A stretch of DNA of 6,143 bases, from positions 1 through 6,143 of the forward strand of contig SLHZ01000342.1 of the NCBI GenBank assembly GCA_007135895.1. Reading direction: 5' to 3'. Under the pieces are notes generated by a model that was not told the DNA's origin, did no database searches, and was given only the letters and a program-made list of their open reading frames with translations. Made by a program: the position numbers and the translations under genes. This DNA comes from Balneolales bacterium (GTDB lineage: Bacteria; Bacteroidota; Rhodothermia; Balneolales; Natronogracilivirgulaceae). Positions within the stretch are counted from its first letter, which is position 1. Each line of letters begins with the position of its first letter. This document shows, piece after piece, positions 1 through 6,053 of this stretch.

Positions 1-600
1 AAAGCCCAAACCTGCCAGCACGGGGTATCCCTGGGCATAATCGAAGACAAACGCGGCAAGGTAGTACTCCCCGTTTCGGACATTGTCAATACGGTAGTAC
101 CCGTATTCATCCAGAATGGATCCGGCATAGCGCATGCCCTCGAGATAATCATAGCTTTGGCCGGTGAGAAAAAACGGGTTGTCAAGCAGCGTGACGATCG
201 TCCGGTATTGGGGGCCACGGCTGTCATGCTGATAGTCGTCTTGCCACCACTGACCCGGGCTGTAACCCGGAATTCCATCCGAAAAGAGATTGCCGGTAAC
301 GATTTGTGGCGAGAAATCGGGCCGGGTTGTATAATTGATTGGCAAGGCGTCGTCAAGCCGGCTGCCGCTAAGCCCTTCTGTGGCCATGAAGAGCCAGACG
401 TAGTCGGTGTTTTCTTCGTGCTTGATATCATAATTGACCGTGTTCTGCTCCTCGTTCAGCCACATGTTTCTGATTTCCAGGGAGTGTCGTGGCAGAATGA
501 AAAGCTGGTTGCCAACGGCATGTGGTGCGACCGTATGATAGTGAAGGCCATCGTTGAAGCCGAAATGGGCGATCATTTCCAGTGGTACCTGTGCCGAATG
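1..600 (-). repeat. Internal protein module, copy 2 (Ig-like + beta-sandwich, residues 578-777, cut by the edge)
   Basis: This is the second copy of the Ig-like plus sandwich module. TDYVW (642-646) and NYTTR (666-670) are 24 residues apart, exactly as in copy 1. The sandwich ends in YRIDNVRNGEYYLAAFVF (746-763), matching 11 of 18 residues of copy 1 at 281-298. Further PepSY-like segments could follow beyond the window if the whole block is duplicated; that is inference. Confidence 0.65.
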
Positions 601-2331
601 ATCCTCAGGATGGCTGTCGGTGTAATGAAGGGTGTGGGGCGGGTGTGTCGGAGAATCTTCCCAGGTATCCACTTCTTTATACAGCAGTGTGCCGTTTTCG
701 GCGTCCACCAGAAAAAAGGCCCTGTTGATAACACCGATGTGACGATCATGATCCCAGGTGAAGGAGAAAAAGTAGATTTCCCAGAAGGGAGGAGCATCTT
801 CATCCAGAATATCCTCGAACTCAAAATAAAACGAACTGAGGGTGTAGTTGAGATCGTACCAGGAATCCGGCTGAAGCAACGTCAACAGACTGTCGAGGCC
901 GGAATGGCGCACGGTAGTCAGGGCATTTTGACTGGAGACAAAAGTATCCGGCAGTGTCCTGATGTCCTCAAATCCAATCCCCTCCGGAGGCCCTTCGTCA
1001 TCCTTCGCGTCATCCATAAGATCTGAAAAGTGTACTATTTCATGGATGAGAACCTCTTCTTCCATGACGATGACAAAATGTACGAGCGAGTCGGCATCTT
1101 CAAGAAACAGGCATTCCCAGAAATAGCTTTTTCCCGTCGGTTCCGGTACAGGTAGCGATTGCAGCTGTTTAAAGAAATCGAAAGGAAGACTGGAGTCTTC
1201 TCCGAACAGCATGACAGGACGGGCGGCGGGGTGGTTTTCCTGCACGAAATTTTTGGCTGTTGCAAAAGCCTCCGTAGCGTCTGTCGGATTGGCCAGTTCG
1301 GGCAGGAATCCATAAAGGGTGATATCGATGTTGGTGAGATTGCTTTCCGTCACGGTGATGGTGGCGAACTCATCGTCATCATCCAACAGCAGTCCGACGG
1401 CATAAATATCCGTCCGGTATCTTTGTGATGTCTCCTTGAAGAGCAGGGAAACGACATAATATTCTCCTGGGCGGACGTTTTGGATGCGGTAGGATCGGGT
1501 TTCGGGATCTGCGATGGCCGCATTAACCAACTGGTCTCCGGGGCCGTCGCCTTCATAATCCGGATCCATCCAGTCCAAATCGGTCATCAGCCAGACCGCG
1601 GCGTATCCCCAGTTGTGTGGATCTTCGACAGAAGCCTGTCCGGACGCGATATTGCCGTCTCTGAGATTAAGGGCGGCAAGCGAACCGCTTTGGAGGAATG
1701 GTTTTCTTCCGGGAAGGTTTTGCGGAGGCGCTTCTCTTTCGATCGGTGTCGAAAGCAGGGCTTTTTCGCTGGCGGACCCGTTTATACCAAAGAAGCGCTC
1801 GATCTTTTCGAGCAAGAGGGCCTGTTCGTCAGATGACGGCTGTCCGCCCGCCTTCATAAACAGGAAATTCGGGATATTTTTGTAGGAGAGCGATCCTTCT
1901 ATCGTCAAGCCCGAGGCCGCCGTTTTGGTGGTGTAGTTGAGGACATACATTTTTTCCGACACATCCCGATCCTGGGCCACAAGTCCCAGAATAAACCAGG
2001 TGTAATCAGTGTCAGGCTGATGAGTGACGTTGAAGGAAACACTTTTTCCATCCGCACCCTGCTGGATTCCGTGAATGCTGATGGCCTGTTGCGGTCGAAC
2101 ATGAAAGAAGTCCGTACCGACCACGTTGGGGTCAATCGCCTTGTTGAAGGTGAAGGTGACGGTTGTTGTCAGGGCGACGTTTACGGCCATATCCTCCGGT
2201 GAGCTGGAGAGCATTTGGAGGCTCTGGGCGTTTAGGGGTGCGGCAGAGAGCGCAAGGCAGAAGACCAGTAGCGTAAGTGTCCATGACAGACTGTCGCGGT
2301 ATCTGCTGTTTTGTACATGGTAAGTTTCCAT
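1..2331 (-). CDS. Large secreted/surface modular protein with Ig-like and PepSY-like domains (3' end outside window)
   Basis: One open frame of 777 codons without a stop, truncated by the left window edge. The start ATG (2329-2331) is the first in frame after an in-frame upstream stop; no Shine-Dalgarno is visible. Residues 1-35 form a Sec signal peptide: Arg10/Arg12, a hydrophobic core at 18-31, and cleavage after LNA (33-35). Cys25 lies in the core without a lipobox. Residues 40-136 resemble an SbsA-type Ig-like domain (SSPEDMAVNVALTTTVTFTF start). Residues 140-340 hold a beta-sandwich ending in YRIQNVRPGEYYVVSLLF. Two PepSY-like segments follow at about 353-440 and 465-556, the second with FLVDAENGTLLYKE. 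A second Ig-like domain (578-670) and sandwich (676-777) repeat the opening module. By hand count there are about 114 Asp/Glu against 43 Lys/Arg. The protein is probably exported and surface-attached, perhaps through a C-terminal sorting domain beyond the edge. Function is unknown; the domain names are by eye and not confirmed. Confidence 0.85.
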   Translation of the reverse strand, partial: METYHVQNSRYRDSLSWTLTLLVFCLALSAAPLNAQSLQMLSSSPEDMAVNVALTTTVTFTFNKAIDPNVVGTDFFHVRPQQAISIHGIQQGADGKSVSFNVTHQPDTDYTWFILGLVAQDRDVSEKMYVLNYTTKTAASGLTIEGSLSYKNIPNFLFMKAGGQPSSDEQALLLEKIERFFGINGSASEKALLSTPIEREAPPQNLPGRKPFLQSGSLAALNLRDGNIASGQASVEDPHNWGYAAVWLMTDLDWMDPDYEGDGPGDQLVNAAIADPETRSYRIQNVRPGEYYVVSLLFKETSQRYRTDIYAVGLLLDDDDEFATITVTESNLTNIDITLYGFLPELANPTDATEAFATAKNFVQENHPAARPVMLFGEDSSLPFDFFKQLQSLPVPEPTGKSYFWECLFLEDADSLVHFVIVMEEEVLIHEIVHFSDLMDDAKDDEGPPEGIGFEDIRTLPDTFVSSQNALTTVRHSGLDSLLTLLQPDSWYDLNYTLSSFYFEFEDILDEDAPPFWEIYFFSFTWDHDRHIGVINRAFFLVDAENGTLLYKEVDTWEDSPTHPPHTLHYTDSHPEDHSAQVPLEMIAHFGFNDGLHYHTVAPHAVGNQLFILPRHSLEIRNMWLNEEQNTVNYDIKHEENTDYVWLFMATEGLSGSRLDDALPINYTTRPDFSPQIVTGNLFSDGIPGYSPGQWWQDDYQHDSRGPQYRTIVTLLDNPFFLTGQSYDYLEGMRYAGSILDEYGYYRIDNVRNGEYYLAAFVFDYAQGYPVLAGLGF
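1432..2214 (-). repeat. Internal protein module, copy 1 (Ig-like + beta-sandwich, residues 40-300)
   Basis: This is the first copy of a module duplicated within the large secreted protein. Landmarks are TDYTW (residues 108-112), NYTTK (132-136) and YRIQNVRPGEYY (281-292). It carries an insert of about 75-85 residues (roughly 155-240) that the second copy lacks. The duplication is visible only at protein level; the DNA copies have diverged. Confidence 0.65.
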
Positions 2332-2400
2332 AGCAGGGTATAGTTTAGGGAATGGAATGTCAGAGAAACGGCGTTTTTTTTACCCAGGGGCGTTTGAGCG

Positions 2401-2429
2401 ACTATATAGATGATAAACGAATTGATCAA
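2401..2429 (-). promoter_or_regulatory. Possible sigma70-like promoter of the large secreted protein gene
   Basis: Read on the minus strand, TTGATC (2424-2429) is followed after exactly 17 bases by TATAGT (2401-2406), giving 4/6 and 5/6 matches to the classic -35 and -10 boxes. Transcription would begin about 60 bases before the ATG at 2331. Bacteroidota primary sigma factors usually prefer a TTTG/TAnnTTTG pattern, and the region is AT-rich, so chance is a real alternative. Confidence 0.3.
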
Positions 2430-2440
2430 GGAAATTATTA

Positions 2441-2587
2441 ATGATAATATTTGAATTAGTCAATATTAATTCCCTGGCTGTTAACAGAATATTTGGCGAT
2501 ATATTTAGAATGTACAAAAAAGCGTACAGGAATGTTATTAGTCGTATTTATGGCATATATAAAGGTGTTCAAAACAACGTCAATTAA
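2441..2587 (+). CDS. Candidate small cationic peptide gene (48 aa), unproven
   Basis: An ATG at 2441 opens 48 codons ending in TAA (2585-2587). AAGGA (2428-2432) lies 8 bases upstream, a good Shine-Dalgarno position and better than that of any larger gene in the window. The peptide has 7 Lys/Arg against 2 Asp/Glu. Its stretch from residue 15 to about 44 alternates basic and bulky hydrophobic residues (RIFGDIFRMYKKAYRNVIS), as an amphipathic helix would. No signal peptide and no family are recognised. The frame is AT-rich like the surrounding DNA and could be a chance opening, since AT-rich plus-strand sequence readily gives Ile/Asn/Tyr/Lys-rich translations. It diverges from the large secreted protein gene. 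Confidence 0.25.
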   Translation: MIIFELVNINSLAVNRIFGDIFRMYKKAYRNVISRIYGIYKGVQNNVN

Positions 2588-2602
2588 TATGCAGCATGGA
2601 TC

Positions 2603-2641
2603 GGCACAATCCATTTTCTACCAAGAGGTTGGTTCTGTGCC
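2603..2641 (+). repeat. Nested inverted repeat (hairpin) at the start of the dyad-rich segment
   Basis: GGCACA (2603-2608) pairs perfectly with TGTGCC (2636-2641). Inside it, ACCAA (2620-2624) pairs with TTGGT (2629-2633) around a GAGG tetraloop. No T-run follows, so it does not look like a simple terminator. Confidence 0.45.
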
Positions 2642-2660
2642 TCAAAAAAGAGAATAGGAG

Positions 2661-2795
2661 ATGAATCTCTGGTGGTTCAATCGTCGCTCCGCTCCCTGGC
2701 GTGATTACAAGGGAATGCTAAGGCTTCCGCCGGGTTGTCCTGTGAAAGGGGCAAATCATGGAGAATCAGACATGGTTTGCCGGGAGGGCCTCTGA
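2661..2795 (+). CDS. Doubtful 44-codon frame in the repeat-rich segment
   Basis: An ATG at 2661 opens 44 codons to TGA (2793-2795); a TAG at 2655-2657 blocks upstream extension. AGGAG (2656-2660) abuts the ATG with no spacer, which is poor for initiation. The product starts MNLWWFNRRSAPWRDYKG and resembles no family I know. Its 3' third overlaps the strong hairpin at 2750-2781, so the DNA may serve as RNA structure rather than code. Low confidence. Confidence 0.15.
   Translation: MNLWWFNRRSAPWRDYKGMLRLPPGCPVKGANHGESDMVCREGL
2750..2781 (+). repeat. Strong hairpin with an 11-base stem
   Basis: GGCAAATCATG (2750-2760) pairs with CATGGTTTGCC (2771-2781) across a 10-base loop. The only non-Watson-Crick pair is T2756 with G2775. 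This is a stable wobble in plus-strand RNA but an A/C mismatch on the minus strand, hinting that plus-strand RNA is the folding molecule. A competing pairing exists: AATCAGA (2764-2770) with TCTGATT (2791-2797). Confidence 0.5.
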
Positions 2796-2829
2796 TTAAT
2801 GAAGACAGATAGCCGGTTTGCCGGGAGGG
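2774..2829. repeat. Direct repeat of a 15-base unit, 41-base period
   Basis: GGTTTGCCGGGAGGG occurs identically at 2774-2788 and 2815-2829. The bases before each copy are also related (cagacat and cagatagcc), so this looks like an imperfect tandem duplication. The second copy ends 8 bases before the peptidase stop codon complement at 2838-2840. The first copy includes part of the right arm of the hairpin at 2750-2781, so both copies could pair with the same left arm. Confidence 0.6.
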
Positions 2830-2837
2830 TGCTCAGG

Positions 2838-4256
2838 TTATCGTGGAAGGCGCTCTGCCATATCTGCTACGACATAGGTCATGACGGCAACGGCAGCGAC
2901 ACATTTGGCAACCTCGTCGGGGTCAAGCTTGTCAATAGTATCTTTGGCCGAATGATGGTACCAGAAATATTTCTCTATGTCGACATCCAGGCCCATAATC
3001 GGAATGCCTTCACGTGACAGGGCATTGATATCGACGGTCCCCCAAGCGCCTTTGCGCAGATACATCTCTCCCATCGGTTGCATCAGCGCGGCAACAGGTT
3101 CCAGCATTGTAAAGGCCTCGTCGCTGCCCACGAATCCAAAGCCACGCGGCTCAAAAACACCAAGGTCGACTTCAAAAGCCAGTTGATGACGCTCCACCTC
3201 GTCTTTTTGCAGGACTTTGTCACGGTAAGCGCGTCCGCCGGCGACACCGATTTCTTCATTTGTCCACAGTACCAGGCGGATGGTTCGCCGCGGCTTGAGC
3301 CCCATTTCATGGATCAGACGGAGTGCTTCCCAGGTTACAATTACGCCCCCGCCATCGTCCATGGCGCCGTGTCCGATGTCCCAGGAGTCAATGTGCCCCC
3401 CAATAACCACAACTTCATCCGGAAATTCGCTTCCGGGCAGTTCGGCAATGACATTGCGGGACAAGGCCGGCTGCTCCATGGTTTCGGCTTCCATATAGAG
3501 TGTGACGGTTGCCGGGTCGCTTCGTTGATCAAAGCGGTGAAGCAACATGGCGTCTTCAGCAGAAATTGACGCCGCGGGTATCTTTGGGACGTTGTCCGAG
3601 TAGCGCATCGTGCCGGCATGGGGGTGACCCATGGAGTTGGGGCTTACGGCGCGGACCAGTACGGCCAGGGCGCCGTGGGCCGAGGCGCGGTCGGCTCCCC
3701 ATACCCGATACTGTACCGACTGTCCGTAATCCACATAGGCCTGGTTATAGACCACGATTTTACCCTTTATCTCATCCTGACGCTCTTCAAGTTCTTCGAA
3801 GCTTTCAACCACCAGTGTCGGTGCGGTGATACCTTCCGGCGGGGTAGCGACACTCATCCCGAATCCAAGCATCGGCAGGTCCTTTTCATATGGTGTTAGC
3901 ATACGGGCATGTTCGTTGCCGCGGACCCAATGCGGCACTTCGACAAGCTGACTGCGAACTTCCGGGATACCGTCGGCTCGCAACGCTTCCATGGTCCAGT
4001 CGATGGCATCCTCCAGCATTTGAGAGCCGCTGTGCCGGTGAGGGAAATAGTCGGTAAACCAGGTTAACCGTTCGAAAGCATGATGAGAGGATGTAGCTCT
4101 GCTGATGATTTTCTCTGTCGTCTGGGCATATCGTTCTTCTATGGTTTTTTGGGCTTTATCAGAAGATGATTTTGCCGTTACCGGTGCGAAACCAAAAGCA
4201 TATGTAATCAGAAGCAGAATAAGGGGAAGGGAGAGGCGGTGCGCAATGGAATACAT
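2838..4256 (-). CDS. Secreted M28 family zinc metallopeptidase, carboxypeptidase Q-like
   Basis: This complete 472-residue enzyme is predicted to release amino acids from small peptides outside the cytoplasm with two zinc ions. Residues 1-28 are a Sec signal peptide (cleavage after VTA). A helical segment (about 35-115, with HRHSGSQMLEDAIDW at 74-87) is followed by a protease-associated-like region (about 145-240) and the M28 catalytic domain. Visible zinc and catalytic residues are His288 in GGHIDSWD, Asp300 in GAMDDGGG, catalytic Glu334 and ligand Glu335 in NEEIG, Asp364 in FEVDLG, and His434 or His435 in YHHSAKDT. Order and spacing match the carboxypeptidase Q (PGCP) branch, whose members have similar length. 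The ATG at 4256 directly begins the signal peptide; no Shine-Dalgarno is seen. It diverges from lycopene cyclase with no evident functional link. Family assignment is firm; substrate preference is not determinable. Confidence 0.93.
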   Translation of the reverse strand: MYSIAHRLSLPLILLLITYAFGFAPVTAKSSSDKAQKTIEERYAQTTEKIISRATSSHHAFERLTWFTDYFPHRHSGSQMLEDAIDWTMEALRADGIPEVRSQLVEVPHWVRGNEHARMLTPYEKDLPMLGFGMSVATPPEGITAPTLVVESFEELEERQDEIKGKIVVYNQAYVDYGQSVQYRVWGADRASAHGALAVLVRAVSPNSMGHPHAGTMRYSDNVPKIPAASISAEDAMLLHRFDQRSDPATVTLYMEAETMEQPALSRNVIAELPGSEFPDEVVVIGGHIDSWDIGHGAMDDGGGVIVTWEALRLIHEMGLKPRRTIRLVLWTNEEIGVAGGRAYRDKVLQKDEVERHQLAFEVDLGVFEPRGFGFVGSDEAFTMLEPVAALMQPMGEMYLRKGAWGTVDINALSREGIPIMGLDVDIEKYFWYHHSAKDTIDKLDPDEVAKCVAAVAVMTYVVADMAERLPR

Positions 4257-4357
4257 GATAGTTCAGAATATATTTAGAGCAGTGGTTTGCCAATTTCCTG
4301 GGGCAATTGGTCGCAAAGCCCCCAAAATACAACCCTTTGTCAAAAAAGGAAGTTAAA

Positions 4358-4383
4358 AGTGGTAAAAGCTCTCGATTATCACT
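4358..4383. promoter_or_regulatory. Dyad in the divergent peptidase/lycopene cyclase intergenic region (possible operator)
   Basis: AGTGGTAA (4358-4365) and TTATCACT (4376-4383) form an inverted repeat with one mismatch and a 10-base centre. It lies 102 bases upstream of the peptidase ATG and 107 upstream of the cyclase ATG, near the middle of the 234-base divergent region. The layout would suit a dimeric regulator of either gene, but no regulator gene is in the window and a chance dyad is possible. No convincing promoter for either gene was found here. Confidence 0.25.
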
Positions 4384-4490
4384 ACTTTATTATTTAAAGT
4401 TATTTTTTTGGGAATGAATTACGATTTTGAGGCGTACATTTATCAATTCTGTGTTATCAACTCCAGTAAACGACGTATGCGACTCACTTG

Positions 4491-5669
4491 ATGAGCAAGG
4501 CAGAGATATTTGACATTATTATCGCCGGTGCCGGTGCCGCCGGTTTGAGTTTGCTGCAATTCCTGATGAATGACAGCAAGACCTCGGGAATGCGTGTACT
4601 GCTTGCAGACCAACGATTAAAGCCGGAAAGAGATAAAACCTGGTGTTTTTGGGATGATCGGGCCCTGCCGGACAGCCATCTTTTGGCCCATTCCTGGGAT
4701 ACTCTTGGGGTCCGCGCGCTGGGCCGGGACTTTGAGATGCCGCTCTCGCCCTTTCAATATCACTGCATGCGCAGTGATGACTATGCAAGAGAGATTCTGA
4801 ATCGTGCCCGCAACAGCCCAAATGTCACACTGATTCAAACCGGTATTGAGGATTTTTCACCGGACGAAAAGGGTGCGGCCATGTATACTCCATATGGAAC
4901 CTTTAAATCACCCTACATTTTTCAAAGTGCCTTGAAGGTGCCCGATTTCGAGCATATGAGGGTCGATATCTCGCTTCGGCAGCATTTTCTTGGGTGGCAG
5001 ATAAAAGCCGACCGGCCGGTTTTCAATCCGAACAAGGCTACATTTATGGATTTTGATATACCTCAGAAACAAGCTGTAACATTTGCATATGTCCTTCCAT
5101 TCAGCGATCGCGAGGCCCTGGTGGAATACACCTTTTTTTCCTGCTCCTTGCTATCAGAGAAGGAGTACGAGCAGGGCCTGGCAGACTATCTTTCGGACAG
5201 ATATGATCTGCGTAGCGAGGATTATAAGATTTTATACCGGGAAAAAGGCGTTATTCCAATGGAAGACCGCCGTTATCCGGCCCTGTACTGCGACCGGGTC
5301 TGGAATATTGGTACGATGGGTGGTTTGACAAAACCTTCTTCTGGTTATACGTTCTCACGTATCCGTCAGCACAGCGCCCGCATTGTAGACGCACTTGCCG
5401 AAGGACGAGACCCCGCTATCCGACCCGCCTCCAGCTATCGATTCCGGGTCTATGACATCATGATGCTGTACCAGATCTGGCGTCATCCGGAAACCGCCGT
5501 TCAAATTTTCCACGATTTATTCCACAAGAACCGGATTGAGCTCATTTTACGTTTTCTTGAAGAAAAAACGCATCCCCTTGAGGAGATCCGGCTGTTCTCT
5601 TCTTTGCCATGGTATCCCTTTTTCCAGTCGATTTACAAGATGAAGAGGCGCATTTTTTCCGGAGCCTGA
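4491..5669 (+). CDS. crtY: Lycopene beta-cyclase, CrtY type
   Basis: This 392-residue flavoprotein is predicted to cyclise the psi ends of lycopene to beta-ionone rings, giving beta-carotene, a non-redox reaction needing reduced flavin at the membrane. Seen in order: the nucleotide-binding GAGAAG (13-18) after a hydrophobic strand; the cyclase signature DKTWCFW (48-54); QHFLGW (164-169); MDFDI (186-190); EYTFFS (212-217), holding the conserved acidic residue; GVIPM (253-257); and GGLTKPSSGYTF (277-288) near the C-terminal flavin site. All core motifs are intact and the length is normal for CrtY. I chose ATG 4491; a TTG at 4488 is also in frame but adds only one residue. No Shine-Dalgarno is present. 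Phytoene synthase, desaturase and hydroxylase genes are absent nearby, so the gene is separated from its pathway partners here. Assignment to the family is confident; mono- versus bicyclic product cannot be told. Confidence 0.94.
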   Translation: MSKAEIFDIIIAGAGAAGLSLLQFLMNDSKTSGMRVLLADQRLKPERDKTWCFWDDRALPDSHLLAHSWDTLGVRALGRDFEMPLSPFQYHCMRSDDYAREILNRARNSPNVTLIQTGIEDFSPDEKGAAMYTPYGTFKSPYIFQSALKVPDFEHMRVDISLRQHFLGWQIKADRPVFNPNKATFMDFDIPQKQAVTFAYVLPFSDREALVEYTFFSCSLLSEKEYEQGLADYLSDRYDLRSEDYKILYREKGVIPMEDRRYPALYCDRVWNIGTMGGLTKPSSGYTFSRIRQHSARIVDALAEGRDPAIRPASSYRFRVYDIMMLYQIWRHPETAVQIFHDLFHKNRIELILRFLEEKTHPLEEIRLFSSLPWYPFFQSIYKMKRRIFSGA

Positions 5670-6053
5670 TTCGCAGTGATAATTTCGCAACTAATTGTCT
5701 GACAACATGCAGAGCAGAGCCAAAAGCAAATGCTTGTTGCAAAAATTCAGATTAGGAAAAATTAAAGATTAATAATTCTTAATTAAATAATTATTATATA
5801 TGCTCAATAATTTGAATTATGTAATATTGTTGACAAGATTGTGTGTTTTTTATATTGTAAAAACAGAGTATTTAATAATGTAATTTTGTGCAAGAAAATG
5901 TTTTTGGATACAGACTGTACAAAAATAGTGATCGTATATTGTTAAATACAGGTATGTGTTAGCTTTATATTATTGATTAATAATTGTTTAGTTACAATTA
6001 AAAGTTGGTGCAGGCTGATATAAGCTGAGTGTTACAACCATCTAAAAAATAAA
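5670..6053. other. AT-rich intergenic region before the right-edge gene
   Basis: This stretch has no credible gene; the only frames are about 15-21 codons. It is markedly AT-rich from about 5750 onward. An AT-only inverted repeat (TAATAATT 5770-5777, AATTATTA 5789-5796) may be chance. No GC-rich hairpin plus T-run terminates the cyclase transcript. The region probably holds the promoter and a long leader of the gene starting at 6054. Confidence 0.6.
5830..5858 (+). promoter_or_regulatory. Possible promoter of the right-edge gene
   Basis: A perfect TTGACA (5830-5835) is followed after 17 bases by TATTGT (5853-5858). A Bacteroidota-like TAATTTTG (matching TAnnTTTG) sits at 5881-5888, but without a well-spaced upstream TTTG. 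Either would give a leader of about 160-190 bases. In DNA this AT-rich such matches are common, so the call is weak. Confidence 0.25.

Larger units (their letters stand above)
2332..2837. other. 506-base intergenic region between the secreted protein and the peptidase
   Basis: No established gene lies here. The left half (about 2332-2600) is AT-rich and holds the possible minus-strand promoter and a 48-codon plus-strand small frame. The right half (about 2600-2837) is GC-richer and contains several inverted repeats and a 15-base direct repeat. No T-tract terminator is evident for the peptidase gene, which ends at 2838. The abrupt composition change near 2600 suggests two pieces of different origin. 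Confidence 0.6.

Noticed and set aside
157..1026. 289-codon open frame on the plus strand
   Set aside because: It lies wholly antisense to the large secreted protein, whose frame has a signal peptide and repeated domains. Its translation shows no domain, signal or coherent composition.
2232..2429. Minus-strand frame overlapping the start of the large protein (includes an ATG at 2318)
   Set aside because: It ends after a short stretch, whereas the ATG at 2331 in another frame gives a clean signal peptide and 777 uninterrupted codons.
2774..2829. The repeats as a CRISPR array
   Set aside because: There are only two copies of a 15-base unit with a 26-base spacing, no further units and no cas gene.
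3078..3569. 163-codon plus-strand frame
   Set aside because: It is antisense to the catalytic domain of the M28 peptidase and has no recognisable features.
4488..4490. TTG start for lycopene cyclase
   Set aside because: An ATG follows immediately at 4491, neither start has a better ribosome binding site, and only one residue differs.
5542..5742. 66-codon minus-strand frame across the cyclase stop codon
   Set aside because: It is mostly antisense to the C-terminal codons of lycopene cyclase, with no family resemblance or initiation signal.
5770..5796. AT-only inverted repeat as a terminator for the cyclase gene
   Set aside because: It has no GC pairs and no following T-run, and such palindromes are expected by chance in DNA this AT-rich.
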